NCBI GenBank assembly: GCA_965214675.1
Contig: OZ243969.1
Coordinates: 1,426,001-1,490,000, forward strand
Length of the DNA stretch: 64,000 nucleotides
DNA from: WTFY01 sp965214675
GTDB lineage: Bacteria; Pseudomonadota; Gammaproteobacteria; UBA4575
Direction: 5' to 3'
In this document: piece by piece, positions 1 through 9,268 of the stretch
Numbering within the stretch: position 1 is the stretch's first letter
How the letters are laid out: each line of letters begins with the position of its first letter
Translations under genes and position numbers: made by a program
Notes under the pieces: model-generated
What the model was told of the DNA's origin: nothing
The model's database searches: none
What the model saw: only the letters and a program-made list of their open reading frames with translations

Positions 1-1020
1 GTCTGCAAAAACCTCATAGAGGCCAATCGCCAGGAGTTGCGGTGTGCGCGTTTCCTTGAAACGCTGGCGGGTGAAATCATGGAAGTCCCGGCTCTCGGCC
101 AGATCAAGTGCATCGCCAAATCCCAGGGTCATGCCAACTGCGGTCATGGGGTGATAGTGCCCTGCCGCATCGCCTATCAGTATGCGATCCGGATTTCCAT
201 AGGTGAGTCTTGGCCTGATTTCATTGGCCGCCACCTGATAATTCCCCTCACTCAGCCCCTCAACAAAACCGGCCTTCAGGGCCTGTGGCAAAAGCCTTGT
301 GTACGATTCCGCCAGCATCCCTGCCCGGTCACGAGGGATCCAGTGCTCGAGTGGCACATCGACGATGACCCGGACACGACGGTCTCCCACCTGGTACATG
401 AGAATCGGACCCGGTCCACCCAGCAACACGTGCCCGTATCCCTTGTGCTCCAGGTCCACCCCTTCCACGATCATGCCCACCATTCGCGAGCAGGCCTCGC
501 GTTTTTTCGGCAACCCCAGCGATTGACGCACGATGGAAGATCGCCCGTCAGCACCGACGATACGTGCAGCACGTACGGATCTCTCAGTGCCGCTGCTGGT
601 ATAGACAAGTGATGTGCCCTCAAGCGCACGCACGCGCGCAGGAACAAAGAAGTCGATGTTCGGTTCGCTCTCGATGCTCTTGTGCATCTTCGAAACCAGC
701 GCGGAGTGCTCACAAGCCAGGCCTTGCACCCCGTTCAGGTAGGGAAGCATGATGGGCGCGGTACCATCTTCCGGGAAAACCACAAACCCCTTGCCCCGGG
801 TACTGAATGACTGCACATCGACCTCGACTCCGAGCGCTTGCAGGGTGCGCGCGGCCGGCGGATGCAACCATTCACCTGCCAGGCGCTTGCAGGCATCAGG
901 ATTGGCCTCGAACAGGGCTACACGCGCGCCTTTTCGCGCATGGGCCAGCGCGCACACGCTGCCTACCGGACCTGCACCGACAATGGCTACGTCATAGCCC
1001 GAAGCCCTGGCACGACTCAT
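1..1020 (-). CDS. Squalene monooxygenase-like FAD-dependent epoxidase (3' end outside window)
   Basis: The reading frame starts at ATG 1020 and runs off the left edge with about 340 residues visible. The N-terminus has a Rossmann FAD-binding motif (VAIVGAGPVGS) followed by the E of LFEA. RLAGEWLHPP resembles the squalene epoxidase/UbiH substrate-side motif, and a second FAD motif (LIGDAAGHYHPM) lies near residue 283. Family knowledge: such enzymes insert one oxygen into squalene or into ubiquinone precursors. The start overlaps the CYP51 stop by ATGA, so translation is probably coupled. Position at the end of a sterol-type operon argues for squalene epoxidation, which would feed an oxidosqualene cyclase; none is visible. 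A UbiH-like or geranylgeranyl-reductase-like role cannot be excluded without the C-terminus. Confidence 0.75.
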   Translation of the reverse strand, partial: MSRARASGYDVAIVGAGPVGSVCALAHARKGARVALFEANPDACKRLAGEWLHPPAARTLQALGVEVDVQSFSTRGKGFVVFPEDGTAPIMLPYLNGVQGLACEHSALVSKMHKSIESEPNIDFFVPARVRALEGTSLVYTSSGTERSVRAARIVGADGRSSIVRQSLGLPKKREACSRMVGMIVEGVDLEHKGYGHVLLGGPGPILMYQVGDRRVRVIVDVPLEHWIPRDRAGMLAESYTRLLPQALKAGFVEGLSEGNYQVAANEIRPRLTYGNPDRILIGDAAGHYHPMTAVGMTLGFGDALDLAESRDFHDFTRQRFKETRTPQLLAIGLYEVFAD

Positions 1021-2426
1021 TGGAACAGGCTTGCTTGTGTGCGGCGCTGGTAACGGAGCTGGCAGGGCTCCTTCGGACCCGTCACCCAGCTGCCGTAATT
1101 CGGGGCAGGAACGCCCGAGCCAGGATAGAAATCAAAACGGTCCAGCAGCACTGTCCAGATTGCCTTCAGCTGCATGAAGGCAAAGTGTTTTCCCATGCAG
1201 AGATGCTTTCCTCCACCAAACCCGATCAGGGTATAGTGGTGTTGCTTGTCCTCGCTCAGGGGCGGGGCAAAGCGTTGCGGATTATAACGCTGCGGGTCCG
1301 AAAACACGTGCGAAAGGCGGTGGGAAACTGCGGGCGAGACCATGGCCAGGCTACCGGCAGGCACACTGTACCCCGCGTAGCTGATGGGCTTCAGCACCTT
1401 GCGGATCAGCATGATCAATGGCGGGTGCAGACGCTCACATTCACGCACTGCATAATCCAGGATCACCTGGCGCTTGAGGCTGGCCATACCCATGCTACCG
1501 GACTGTGCATACACCGCGTGCATTTCGTCGCGCACCTGCTGCAGGTAATCGGGCGCCTGCAAAAGCTCCAGTGCCGTCCAGGTGGCCAGCACGGCGCTTG
1601 TGTGCTGGCCGGCAAACAGCACCGTCAGCAGGATACCGGTCACCTCGTCGTCGCTCAATGCACGTCCATCCTTGTAACGGGCATCCATGAGGGCCTGCAT
1701 GAAATCATGGGGTCTGGCCTGGTTGGCGCGACGCTCACTCATCACCCGGCTGAAAAGTGCAGCCACTTTCTCCCGGGCCCGGTCACGCACGCGATGTGCC
1801 GGGGTCGGTAACCTCGGGAGGAAAAATCCAAGGGTGTTGATCCCGTTTTGCAGGTCGTGGTAGGCCTCGGCAAAGCCTGTGTCTACCTGGTCGCGGACCT
1901 CCTGTCCGATCAGGCAACGACTTGCGATCCTGACCGTAAGCTGGTTCATCGCATACGGCAGGTCCATCTCGCCGGACTCACCGAGGCTGTCGGCAAAGCG
2001 ACAGGTTTCATCGAACATGATGCTGGAAAACCGTTGCATCTCGGCCTCGCGCAGCATCGGGTACAGGAATCCCAGTTGCTCGTCCATGATCTGGGGCGTG
2101 GTGTCATAGGCTACGCCGCGACCGAAAATGGGCACCGTGAACTGGTAGACGGCCTTGGCGTCCAACACGTCCTCGGGGGCCCTGAAATAGAAATCATGGG
2201 CCTCAGGCCCGGTGAACAGGACCACATCGCGCGGGCCCAGGCGAAAACGGACCAGTTCGCCCTGCTCATGCCAGCCCCGGGTCAGCATCGAGACCGGGTC
2301 CCTCAGGAATCCGGGCAAATGACCGATCAGTGGCCAGCCGCCGGTAATTTCGGGAACGGCGCGGGCCGGCTGCGGCGAGGGCGTTGCCGAACCCAGGCTG
2401 GATACACTGTAAGAGCGTTGTGCCAT
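1017..2426 (-). CDS. cyp51: Cytochrome P450 of the CYP51 family (sterol 14alpha-demethylase)
   Basis: The product has 469 residues. The I-helix motif FAGQHTS (residues 271-277) is a CYP51 hallmark; ExxR is E329-R332; the haem loop FGGGKHLCMG places the thiolate ligand at C410. Known role: oxidative removal of the 14alpha-methyl group of lanosterol-type sterols, using an external redox partner. There is no N-terminal membrane anchor, as in other bacterial CYP51s. The start at 2426 was chosen because AGGAGG lies 7 bases upstream; a longer frame to 2489 would overlap the preceding gene. It sits 8 bases after the C-14 reductase gene, the enzyme that reduces the double bond CYP51 creates, and its stop overlaps the monooxygenase start. 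Confidence 0.9.
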   Translation of the reverse strand: MAQRSYSVSSLGSATPSPQPARAVPEITGGWPLIGHLPGFLRDPVSMLTRGWHEQGELVRFRLGPRDVVLFTGPEAHDFYFRAPEDVLDAKAVYQFTVPIFGRGVAYDTTPQIMDEQLGFLYPMLREAEMQRFSSIMFDETCRFADSLGESGEMDLPYAMNQLTVRIASRCLIGQEVRDQVDTGFAEAYHDLQNGINTLGFFLPRLPTPAHRVRDRAREKVAALFSRVMSERRANQARPHDFMQALMDARYKDGRALSDDEVTGILLTVLFAGQHTSAVLATWTALELLQAPDYLQQVRDEMHAVYAQSGSMGMASLKRQVILDYAVRECERLHPPLIMLIRKVLKPISYAGYSVPAGSLAMVSPAVSHRLSHVFSDPQRYNPQRFAPPLSEDKQHHYTLIGFGGGKHLCMGKHFAFMQLKAIWTVLLDRFDFYPGSGVPAPNYGSWVTGPKEPCQLRYQRRTQASLFQ

Positions 2427-2434
2427 GACGCCTC

Positions 2435-3520
2435 CTAGTAGACAAACGGCAGCATGGAATAGCGTACCTGTTGCTTGTAGCGCCCCCACAACTCACCGTA
2501 CTTGGCATGGCAGCGGCGCTCATCCCGCCTCGAACGATGACTCAGCAGGACTGCCAGCCAGGCAGGCAGCAGAAACGGCACCCAGGACACGAGCCCGGTC
2601 GTCAGGGTGAACGCAAGGTAGATACAGATTTCGCCGGTGTAGTTGAGGTGGCGCCCGATTCCCCAGAACCCGGAGACCAGCAGGCGCCCGTCCAGGGTCC
2701 GGGCCGGACGACCCCAGATCCTGGCCGCAGGATCACGCTTGAAGCGATGCTTTTGCTGGTTGGCACCACGAAACAGCCAGAAGCCGAAGATGTACAGCAT
2801 GACAATCGCCGTCGCCGCCGTTGCAGTCAGTGGTTCTGTGGCATGCACCAGCCACCAGCCGGCGATACAGTAGAAGAACGGCACCAGCACATAGTCCCCC
2901 CAGACCAGCATCCACCCGAAACGCTCGCTGACGATATCCCAGGTGTGGATCATGCCCTGCTCGAACTGGAAGTAGTTGAATATGTACAGGAAAGTGAAGC
3001 ACTGGTAGAGCACCATGGCCAGGCTCAGCTGGCCGTAGGTCTCGTATTGCACGACGGCAAACGAGGCGTTGAGCAGGGCCAGGCCAATCAGTGAGGGGCG
3101 GTAGCTGAAAAACTTCAGGTCCACCCCCAGCCAGGCCGGGTTGAGTGTCGTACCAAAGAAGAAGCCGCGCAGCAAGCCCTGCCCTGTCTCCTGCCCGTGC
3201 CTGCCCTGCCAGTACAGTACCAGGGAGAACGCAAACGCAAACAGGTTGGTCACCACGAACAGGGCGGCAAAGTGGGTATGCAGCACGGCCAGGGAAAACC
3301 AGCCCAGGACCTGGGCCAGGCCCACGATGAGTGCGGTCAGCAGGAACAGGCGAAGACCATTGATCTTGTAGGTGCAGGACTCTCCCCGCACGCTCGCCCC
3401 GGGCACCAGGATCGAGCCGGCAAACAGGGCACCGACAAGGACCGCCAGCAAGACCGTGGCCTCGAACAGGGCCATGCCCGAGAACGCGGATTGCAGGACC
3501 TGCAGCTCAGCCGGAGGCAT
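2435..3520 (-). CDS. Sterol C-14 reductase (ERG24/ERG4 family membrane protein)
   Basis: A 361-residue polytopic membrane protein with about nine hydrophobic segments. The C-terminal half carries both family signatures: LLVSGFWGIGRHLNYTGE, then HRSRRDERRCHAKYGELW near the C-terminus. Family role: NADPH-dependent reduction of sterol double bonds, C-14 for ERG24 and lamin-B-receptor-like members, C-24(28) for ERG4. Context next to CYP51 favours C-14 reduction; this is inference. The ATG at 3520 was preferred over one at 3574 because GAGGG precedes it and the shorter form overlaps the Rieske gene by only 14 bases. Plant, fungal and Methylococcus homologues have similar length. Confidence 0.85.
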   Translation of the reverse strand: MPPAELQVLQSAFSGMALFEATVLLAVLVGALFAGSILVPGASVRGESCTYKINGLRLFLLTALIVGLAQVLGWFSLAVLHTHFAALFVVTNLFAFAFSLVLYWQGRHGQETGQGLLRGFFFGTTLNPAWLGVDLKFFSYRPSLIGLALLNASFAVVQYETYGQLSLAMVLYQCFTFLYIFNYFQFEQGMIHTWDIVSERFGWMLVWGDYVLVPFFYCIAGWWLVHATEPLTATAATAIVMLYIFGFWLFRGANQQKHRFKRDPAARIWGRPARTLDGRLLVSGFWGIGRHLNYTGEICIYLAFTLTTGLVSWVPFLLPAWLAVLLSHRSRRDERRCHAKYGELWGRYKQQVRYSMLPFVY

Positions 3521-4610
3521 GGCCGCCCTCTGCGCTGCGGACGAGATACTCCTCCCACTTGCGCACGGTGACATTCTGGAAGGCCTTGACTACCGGGTTG
3601 AACTCGATGGGCGGGGCGTCCCAGTGCTCCTCGTACCCCACCTGCTCCGCCTCGACCGCATAGCGATCCTGGTCGAGCAGCGGGCCGATCAGCATGCGGT
3701 TCGAGAGCTTCATGACCGTGCTCATGGCAAAGCGGGGAATGCGGAGCGGCACTACGGGAAGTTTCAGTGACTTGAAATAGAACAGGAAGAACACCCGGGT
3801 AGTGCGCTCATTGATCGGCAACACAAATAACCAGTGCTTGATCGCATCGTCGGTATTCGACCACTGGTAGGGGTACTGGAAGCAAAGCTCCATGTGATTC
3901 GTGTTCAGCTTGCGATGGTCGACGAAGCGCCCGGAAATACGTCCACGACCGACCTGCGTATCATAGGAAAGATACACATTGTCACCGATGGTCTCGCAAC
4001 GGGTGAGCGTGGCGCCCTCGAAGGGGCGGTAGCGGCGGTGCAGGTGAGCATGGGTGAAGTCGCTCACATTGTCGATAATCATCGAGTGGTGCGCCGACCA
4101 CGTGAAACTGAGTGGCTCACAGGCCCAGCGATCCGATCCCTCGAGTTCCGGGATCTCCGGAATCGGCACCTGCCCGGCACGCTCCGGGTCGCCCGGGAAC
4201 AGCCAGACCAGGCCATAACGCACCTGCACGGGGTAACCCCGGATGGTGGGCTTCGGGAGATCACCCTGCGTGTGATCCTGCAGGACATCGACCCGCCGCC
4301 CTTCTCCATCGTACCGCCAGCCATGGTAGGCGCACACCAGGTTGCAACCCTCCACATCGCCCAGGGTCAGCTTGATCTGGCGATGCCCGCAGCGGTTTTC
4401 CACTGCACGAAACGCACCGTCCGTACCCCGATACAGGGCGATGGAGCGTTTCCAGAAGATGACCTCGACCACCTCTCCCGGCTTGATGTTGTGCACTTCC
4501 TCGACGACATACCAGTAATCCGGGTCCATGCCGGTCGCACGAACACGCTGGCGCAGGTTACTGGCTTCATCAAAACAGGGAGGTGCAGGTGTATCCAGTA
4601 CTGCACTCAT
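3507..4610 (-). CDS. sdmA: Rieske non-haem iron oxygenase, SdmA-like sterol C-4 demethylase component
   Basis: The product has 367 residues. The Rieske [2Fe-2S] ligands are C74-x-H76 and C93-x2-H96. The mononuclear iron site follows as DFTHAHLH (H187, H191), with a candidate Asp ligand in LLDQDRY near the C-terminus. This is the layout of VanA/KshA-type oxygenases. In Methylococcus capsulatus, SdmA oxidises the sterol C-4 methyl group, a bacterial route distinct from eukaryotic ERG25. Assignment to SdmA rests on the sterol neighbours and the adjacent SdmB-like gene; another steroid-ring oxygenase is possible. It overlaps sdmB by ATGA and the reductase by 14 bases. No dedicated ferredoxin reductase is encoded nearby. 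Confidence 0.78.
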   Translation of the reverse strand: MSAVLDTPAPPCFDEASNLRQRVRATGMDPDYWYVVEEVHNIKPGEVVEVIFWKRSIALYRGTDGAFRAVENRCGHRQIKLTLGDVEGCNLVCAYHGWRYDGEGRRVDVLQDHTQGDLPKPTIRGYPVQVRYGLVWLFPGDPERAGQVPIPEIPELEGSDRWACEPLSFTWSAHHSMIIDNVSDFTHAHLHRRYRPFEGATLTRCETIGDNVYLSYDTQVGRGRISGRFVDHRKLNTNHMELCFQYPYQWSNTDDAIKHWLFVLPINERTTRVFFLFYFKSLKLPVVPLRIPRFAMSTVMKLSNRMLIGPLLDQDRYAVEAEQVGYEEHWDAPPIEFNPVVKAFQNVTVRKWEEYLVRSAEGGHASG

Positions 4611-5752
4611 CGTGAACCTCCTTGCTGTGCAACCGCGATGTCCTGTGTCGACGGAGGATCCGCCACCTGTCCAGTGGCTTCCTCGCGCGGGCGATTTGCA
4701 TGCGGGTTGCGAATTGCATTGCGGTGGTAGTGAAAGGCATAGGCCGCGTGCACCGCGTCACGGATACTGGTGGGTTTAAAGCCGAGCTCGTTTCTTGCCT
4801 TGCGGGTATCCGCATGACGGCACTTTTTGAGCAGCCGGATGGCGCCCGGTGTGAAGCGCTGTGGAAACCCGGGATGAAAGCGGCTCAGGTAGAAACTCGC
4901 GACCTCCGAGAAGCCCAGCATCAGGGGGGTCGGAATGCATTTTGCCGGTCGTGGAATCCCCGTGACCTCCTCGTAAAGCTCCAGAATCTCGGTGATGGTC
5001 TTGTATTCGCTGCTGAAGATGTATTTTTCACCGGAACGCCCGTGGCGCATGCACAACAGGTGGCCCTCGACGATATCCCGGGCGGCGACAAACTCGAAGC
5101 CGCCATCCACGTAGGCATGCACCTTGCCCCGGGTGAAGTCGCACAGGGTGCGGCCCAGTCGCGAGGGAAAATAGTCGGCGCCTCCGACCACCGCACAACA
5201 GGTGGCAACGATAACGTCCTGCCCCTGGTTCACCGCGCGCCAGCACTCGTGCTCAACCAGCGCCTTGCTGCGCTCATAGGGCATCGTACGTTCCATCGGA
5301 TAGAAATGCATGGTCTCGTCACTGGGTGCGGACGGGTTATCCAGATCGTAACCGACCGCGCTGAAGGAACCGGTGACCACGACCCGTCCGGCATCCGCCT
5401 CGCGTGCGGCCTGCAGCACATTGCGGGTGCCGAGGACATTGCACTCGTACACCTCCCGGCGATAGGCATGATTGCCCTCGATGGTGGAAATCTTGGCAGC
5501 CACGTGGTAGACGCCCTGGCACCCTGCCACCGCACGCCGCATGGCCTCCAGGTCACGGATATCCCCGTACACGCGTTCCACTTCCAGCCCCTGCATGGCC
5601 TCGTTGTTGTCTTCATGGCGCAGCAACACGCGTACCCGTTCACCTTCCTGGAGCAGGCGAAGCACGAGGTTGGCACCCACATGCCCGGCACCCCCGGTAA
5701 CAAATACGGGTGGACGTGCAGTGTCAGTCGATGGATTTGGGACAGTCGTCAT
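4607..5752 (-). CDS. sdmB: NAD(P)-dependent 3beta-hydroxysteroid dehydrogenase/epimerase, SdmB-like
   Basis: A 381-residue extended short-chain dehydrogenase. The nucleotide motif TGGAGHVGANL is at residues 19-29 and the catalytic pair is Y159-x3-K163 (YERSK). The C-terminal extension (RFHPGFPQRF to the end) is typical of 3beta-HSD/C4-decarboxylase members. In Methylococcus, SdmB acts after SdmA to release the oxidised C-4 carbon and reduce the resulting ketone. As first gene of the operon it has AGGA six bases upstream of the ATG and a long upstream gap that should hold the promoter. It overlaps sdmA by ATGA. The substrate is inferred from context. Confidence 0.8.
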   Translation of the reverse strand: MTTVPNPSTDTARPPVFVTGGAGHVGANLVLRLLQEGERVRVLLRHEDNNEAMQGLEVERVYGDIRDLEAMRRAVAGCQGVYHVAAKISTIEGNHAYRREVYECNVLGTRNVLQAAREADAGRVVVTGSFSAVGYDLDNPSAPSDETMHFYPMERTMPYERSKALVEHECWRAVNQGQDVIVATCCAVVGGADYFPSRLGRTLCDFTRGKVHAYVDGGFEFVAARDIVEGHLLCMRHGRSGEKYIFSSEYKTITEILELYEEVTGIPRPAKCIPTPLMLGFSEVASFYLSRFHPGFPQRFTPGAIRLLKKCRHADTRKARNELGFKPTSIRDAVHAAYAFHYHRNAIRNPHANRPREEATGQVADPPSTQDIAVAQQGGSR

Positions 5753-6636
5753 TCTGGATCCTGCATAGCGGGCCTCAAATGCACCGGGTTACTCTGTCCC
5801 GTGCTGCCGGGAACCTGCTGGCCTGTGTGCAACCATTTGCACCAGCCCCTGGCGCAACTCGGGCGACAGCCGGTATCCGGGCCCTCTTGAAAGCGCCGTA
5901 CCGAGTCCTGACTGCAGGGGGTCTACACCCCGCCTGAGTGCAGAGAACTCCGTGGTATGGTACCTCTACCGATGTGATGATGACAATACGGGCTAATAGT
6001 TATGGGCTGATAGTACGGGGCGGTGGGTGCGCTGTCCGCCCGCGACGGCGGCGCAGCGGGACGCACTGACCGCAGGCGGCAGCCTGTCACCGGCAAAAGC
6101 TCCCCAAAGGGTGTTCTGCGCCACGGGCATGGGGCCCTGGTCCGCAATCAGGGGGAGTTCGTGTCTTCCGGTGATGTCAGGGTCCGGACGCGGTGGGATG
6201 TTCGAGAGGGCAGCGGGACAGGAAGCAACCGCAGGGGCAAGGTTGCGGAAATACGGCTTTTCTCGGGACATGCCGGTTTTGACCACGGCAACCCGGGGCA
6301 GTTCACGTAAATCTCCAGCCGGCAATTCGCGGCCTGAGGTCTGTCGCTGAGCCCTGCAGCGAACCAGGAAAGCGGACAATCCATTGGTTGCAAAACCGCA
6401 CAAGGCAGCTGGTGGCTGCCATGATCGCAGAGCGCCAGGGAGGATCTGGTCAGTCCGATTTCTGGAAGGTGCCTGCTACAAATCCGCCATGGCTGCATGG
6501 ATGCACAGGATCCAATGGCCCGGTATTGGCCACCGGGATTGTGCACGGGTGGATACCCGCAAACCGCTGACCGGTACCCGTTGGAGTGGAGCACGGTTCA
6601 TAGTACAGTAACGCGCAAATGACACGGGATACCACC
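5753..6636. other. Long intergenic region between divergent transcription units
   Basis: About 880 bases separate the sterol operon (minus) from the flavoprotein gene (plus), so it should contain promoters for both. The open frames here have no recognisable protein character and conflict with one another. A short hairpin (GGGGT/ACCCC with a 4-base loop) lies at 5918-5931. No convincing -35/-10 pair, riboswitch or RNA gene was recognised. Confidence 0.5.
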
Positions 6637-7995
6637 ATGCCAAGAAAAATTGCGATCATCGGTGCAGGCGTTTCGGGACTGGGTACCGCCTGGGCCCTGC
6701 AACAGCATCCCGAGCGTTTTGATTTTCGGGTATACGAAGCCAATGACCGCATCGGCGGCAATGCCATCACGGCCGACATGGTGCAAGAGGACGGCAGCTC
6801 GATCCCGTTCGATATCTCCGTGACGGCATGCATTCCCTCGGTATACCAGCATATCCTGCTGTTCATGGAGCAACACGGCATCGACCTGATCGACACCCGC
6901 TTCAGCTACAGCGTGAAGTACCACGACGGCATCTATGCCCACGACTTCGACTCCGATCTGCGCAGGCAACTGCTCCCCGAGATCGAGAAATTCCAGAAGA
7001 TGCTCAAGATGCTCAAATGGATTGGTGAACTCAATCACACCCGGTCCAGGCTGCTCAATGCGATCAACCCGTTCAACTACATCAGCATGGGTACACTGCT
7101 CAATCTCGGCCGGTTCTCGGGGGATTTCCGTTACAAGATCCTGAAGCCCATGTTCGTCAACTTCCTGATGGCTACCAACGTGTTCGACATGCCCGCCTCC
7201 CTGTTCGCACGTTACCTGGAATTCTTCGACATCGAGACCGCCACGCCGATGCAGACCTGGGACCAGGGTACACGGCACGTCTACGAAAAGATGTCGGAAA
7301 ATTTCAAAGACAGGATTTACCTGAACCGCCCGGTACGCAAGGTATACCGGCACCCGTTCGAGGTCGTGGTGGAAGACGGGCACGGTGAGACCGAGCGATT
7401 TGACGACGTGGTGTTTGCCTGCAACGCCAACCAGACCCTGATGATGCTGGACAAGCCGACGTTCCTGGAGAGCTGGCTGCTGTCCTCGATCCGGTACGAA
7501 AGCGAACTGCACAACCATACGCTGGTACATTCGGATGCCTCGGTGCTGCCGGACACCGATGTGCGTGAACTCGATACCCGCAGCAATCATATCGAGCAAT
7601 ACGGGGTGCGCCCGGACAACTACGAGATCACCTACATCATGCACAACCAGCAACCCTGGGCAAAGCAATCGGACAAGCCCTGCCTGGTGACCTACAACCC
7701 GATCAGTGCCATCGATGAAAGCAAGGTCGTCAAGCGATGGTGGTTCCAGCACATCGTGCACGACGTGCGCCATATCGCGCTGATCATCCAGCTGTTTCGC
7801 TTCGTCCAGGGCAAGCGTCGCTCGTGGCACTGCGGGGCGCATACACTGATCAACAGCCAGGAGACCTGCTTCGTGACCGGACTGGTGACGGCGAGACAGC
7901 TCGGTGCGGACTATCCGTTCAATGACGCCGAGGCCAGGAAGTGGTTCAACTTCTACGGGCGCATGATGTACGGCTTTCGCCTGAAAAAGGCCTGA
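6637..7995 (+). CDS. FAD/NAD(P)-binding oxidoreductase of the amine-oxidase/desaturase type (COG2907-like)
   Basis: The N-terminus is a classic dinucleotide fold, KIAIIGAGVSGLG, followed by VYEANDRIGGNA, as in monoamine-oxidase and phytoene-desaturase flavoproteins. The C-terminal part has the HCGAHT segment and a region that could complete the FAD site. Total length is about 452 residues. The best fit is the predicted NAD/FAD-binding protein group COG2907, whose reactions are mostly unknown. The start at 6637 puts the Rossmann strand right at the N-terminus; an in-frame ATG at 6619 is possible and neither has a strong ribosome site. It is divergent from the sterol operon, so a role in isoprenoid or sterol redox chemistry is conceivable but unproven. 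Confidence 0.65.
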   Translation: MPRKIAIIGAGVSGLGTAWALQQHPERFDFRVYEANDRIGGNAITADMVQEDGSSIPFDISVTACIPSVYQHILLFMEQHGIDLIDTRFSYSVKYHDGIYAHDFDSDLRRQLLPEIEKFQKMLKMLKWIGELNHTRSRLLNAINPFNYISMGTLLNLGRFSGDFRYKILKPMFVNFLMATNVFDMPASLFARYLEFFDIETATPMQTWDQGTRHVYEKMSENFKDRIYLNRPVRKVYRHPFEVVVEDGHGETERFDDVVFACNANQTLMMLDKPTFLESWLLSSIRYESELHNHTLVHSDASVLPDTDVRELDTRSNHIEQYGVRPDNYEITYIMHNQQPWAKQSDKPCLVTYNPISAIDESKVVKRWWFQHIVHDVRHIALIIQLFRFVQGKRRSWHCGAHTLINSQETCFVTGLVTARQLGADYPFNDAEARKWFNFYGRMMYGFRLKKA

Positions 7996-8105
7996 GCCTG
8001 ACCTGCGGCTTGCCGTCAAAAGTCAGGGCCGCTGCGACACGAATGCCTGGACACCCAGGCGTTCCTGCCGGTAGGTTCTCCGCGAAATTTGTGTAACCAT
8101 AGACC

Positions 8106-9242
8106 ATGGCCGGCCCGACCACTCAAGCTTCTCCGCTGCGCAAACCGCTGGATGCGATTCCCCCGGAGCTTGTCGCCCCTTGCGATTTCGAGCAACGGGC
8201 ACCCGAATTCATCGAGGCGGCGGCCCTGGCACTTATCGCAGGCGGCAGCGGCTGCGAACAATCCCTGCGGGCGAACATCCAGGCACTGGCGGACATCAAG
8301 CTGCACAGCCGCATCCTGCAGGACTTCGATGAAGCCTCCACCCGGATCACGTTTCTCGAACAGGCGTTTCGACATCCCGTGCTGCTCGCACCGGTAAGTG
8401 CGCAGACCCTGGTGCATCCGCAAGGAGAGCTCGCCACAGCCACAGGGGCCGCAGACCAGCAGGCCGGGCTCGTCGTCAGCACCCAGGCCTCAAGGCCCAT
8501 GGAGGAGATTGCGGCACAAACCAATGCCCCGAAGTGGTTCCAGCTCTACATTCAGCCCGAACGCGAGGTTACCCGGACACTGATCGAGCGTGCGGAAAAT
8601 GCCGGCTTCACCGCCCTCATGGTGACCTTGAACGTACCCATTCAGACACCCAGCTACCGTGCCCTGCGCGCGGGATTCGTGCTGCCCGATCATGCCCGCC
8701 CGGCACACCTGCTCGCATCGGCGAAGCGCCCGCAAGTCGTTGTGCGGCCCGATCAAAGCCCGATCTTCCAGGGCATGATGAGCGAGGCACCGGGCTGGGA
8801 CGAGCTGGCCTGGGTGCTGGAACAGACTTCGCTGCCGACGATCGCAAAGGGGGTGACGCATCCGCAGGATGCCAGGCGCCTGATCGACATGGGCATCGAT
8901 GCGATGGTGGTATCCAACCATGGCGGCAGGGCCCTGGATGCGATGCCGGCCAGCCTCCATTGCCTGCCTGCAATCCGCGAGACCGTCGGCAATGATTTTC
9001 CACTGCTCATGGATGGCGGTATTCGAAGCGGGTATGACGTGTTCAAGGCCATTGCCATGGGCGCCGATGCCGTGATGATCGGCCGGCTGCAAGTCTATGC
9101 GCTGGCCGTGGCCGGCAGCCTGGGTGTGGCACACCTCATCAAGCTGATGCGAGATGAGCTGGAGCTTGCCATGGCACAGACCGGGTGCACGTCGATTGAC
9201 AGCATTGACCGGGAGTGTCTTTTTACCCGCGCAGACGCCTGA
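8106..9242 (+). CDS. FMN-dependent alpha-hydroxy-acid dehydrogenase/oxidase (lactate dehydrogenase family)
   Basis: The 378-residue product has the TIM-barrel FMN fold of the LldD/glycolate oxidase family. VSNHGGRALD contains the catalytic His, and DGGIRSGYDVFKAIAMGAD plus MIGR form the FMN phosphate site. Reaction known for the family: oxidation of an L-2-hydroxyacid to the 2-oxoacid, with FMN passing electrons to quinone, cytochrome or oxygen. The substrate cannot be fixed from sequence; L-lactate would give pyruvate, which the adjacent PDH operon uses. There is no clear Shine-Dalgarno before ATG 8106. A PKHD hydroxylase relic follows in the same direction. Confidence 0.8.
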   Translation: MAGPTTQASPLRKPLDAIPPELVAPCDFEQRAPEFIEAAALALIAGGSGCEQSLRANIQALADIKLHSRILQDFDEASTRITFLEQAFRHPVLLAPVSAQTLVHPQGELATATGAADQQAGLVVSTQASRPMEEIAAQTNAPKWFQLYIQPEREVTRTLIERAENAGFTALMVTLNVPIQTPSYRALRAGFVLPDHARPAHLLASAKRPQVVVRPDQSPIFQGMMSEAPGWDELAWVLEQTSLPTIAKGVTHPQDARRLIDMGIDAMVVSNHGGRALDAMPASLHCLPAIRETVGNDFPLLMDGGIRSGYDVFKAIAMGADAVMIGRLQVYALAVAGSLGVAHLIKLMRDELELAMAQTGCTSIDSIDRECLFTRADA

Positions 9243-9268
9243 TATCCTGAACTCCATCCCTGCCGTCG

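Noticed and set aside
5993..6594. Minus-strand frames between the sterol operon and the flavoprotein gene
   Set aside because: No ribosome site, conflicting frames and composition unlike the neighbouring genes.
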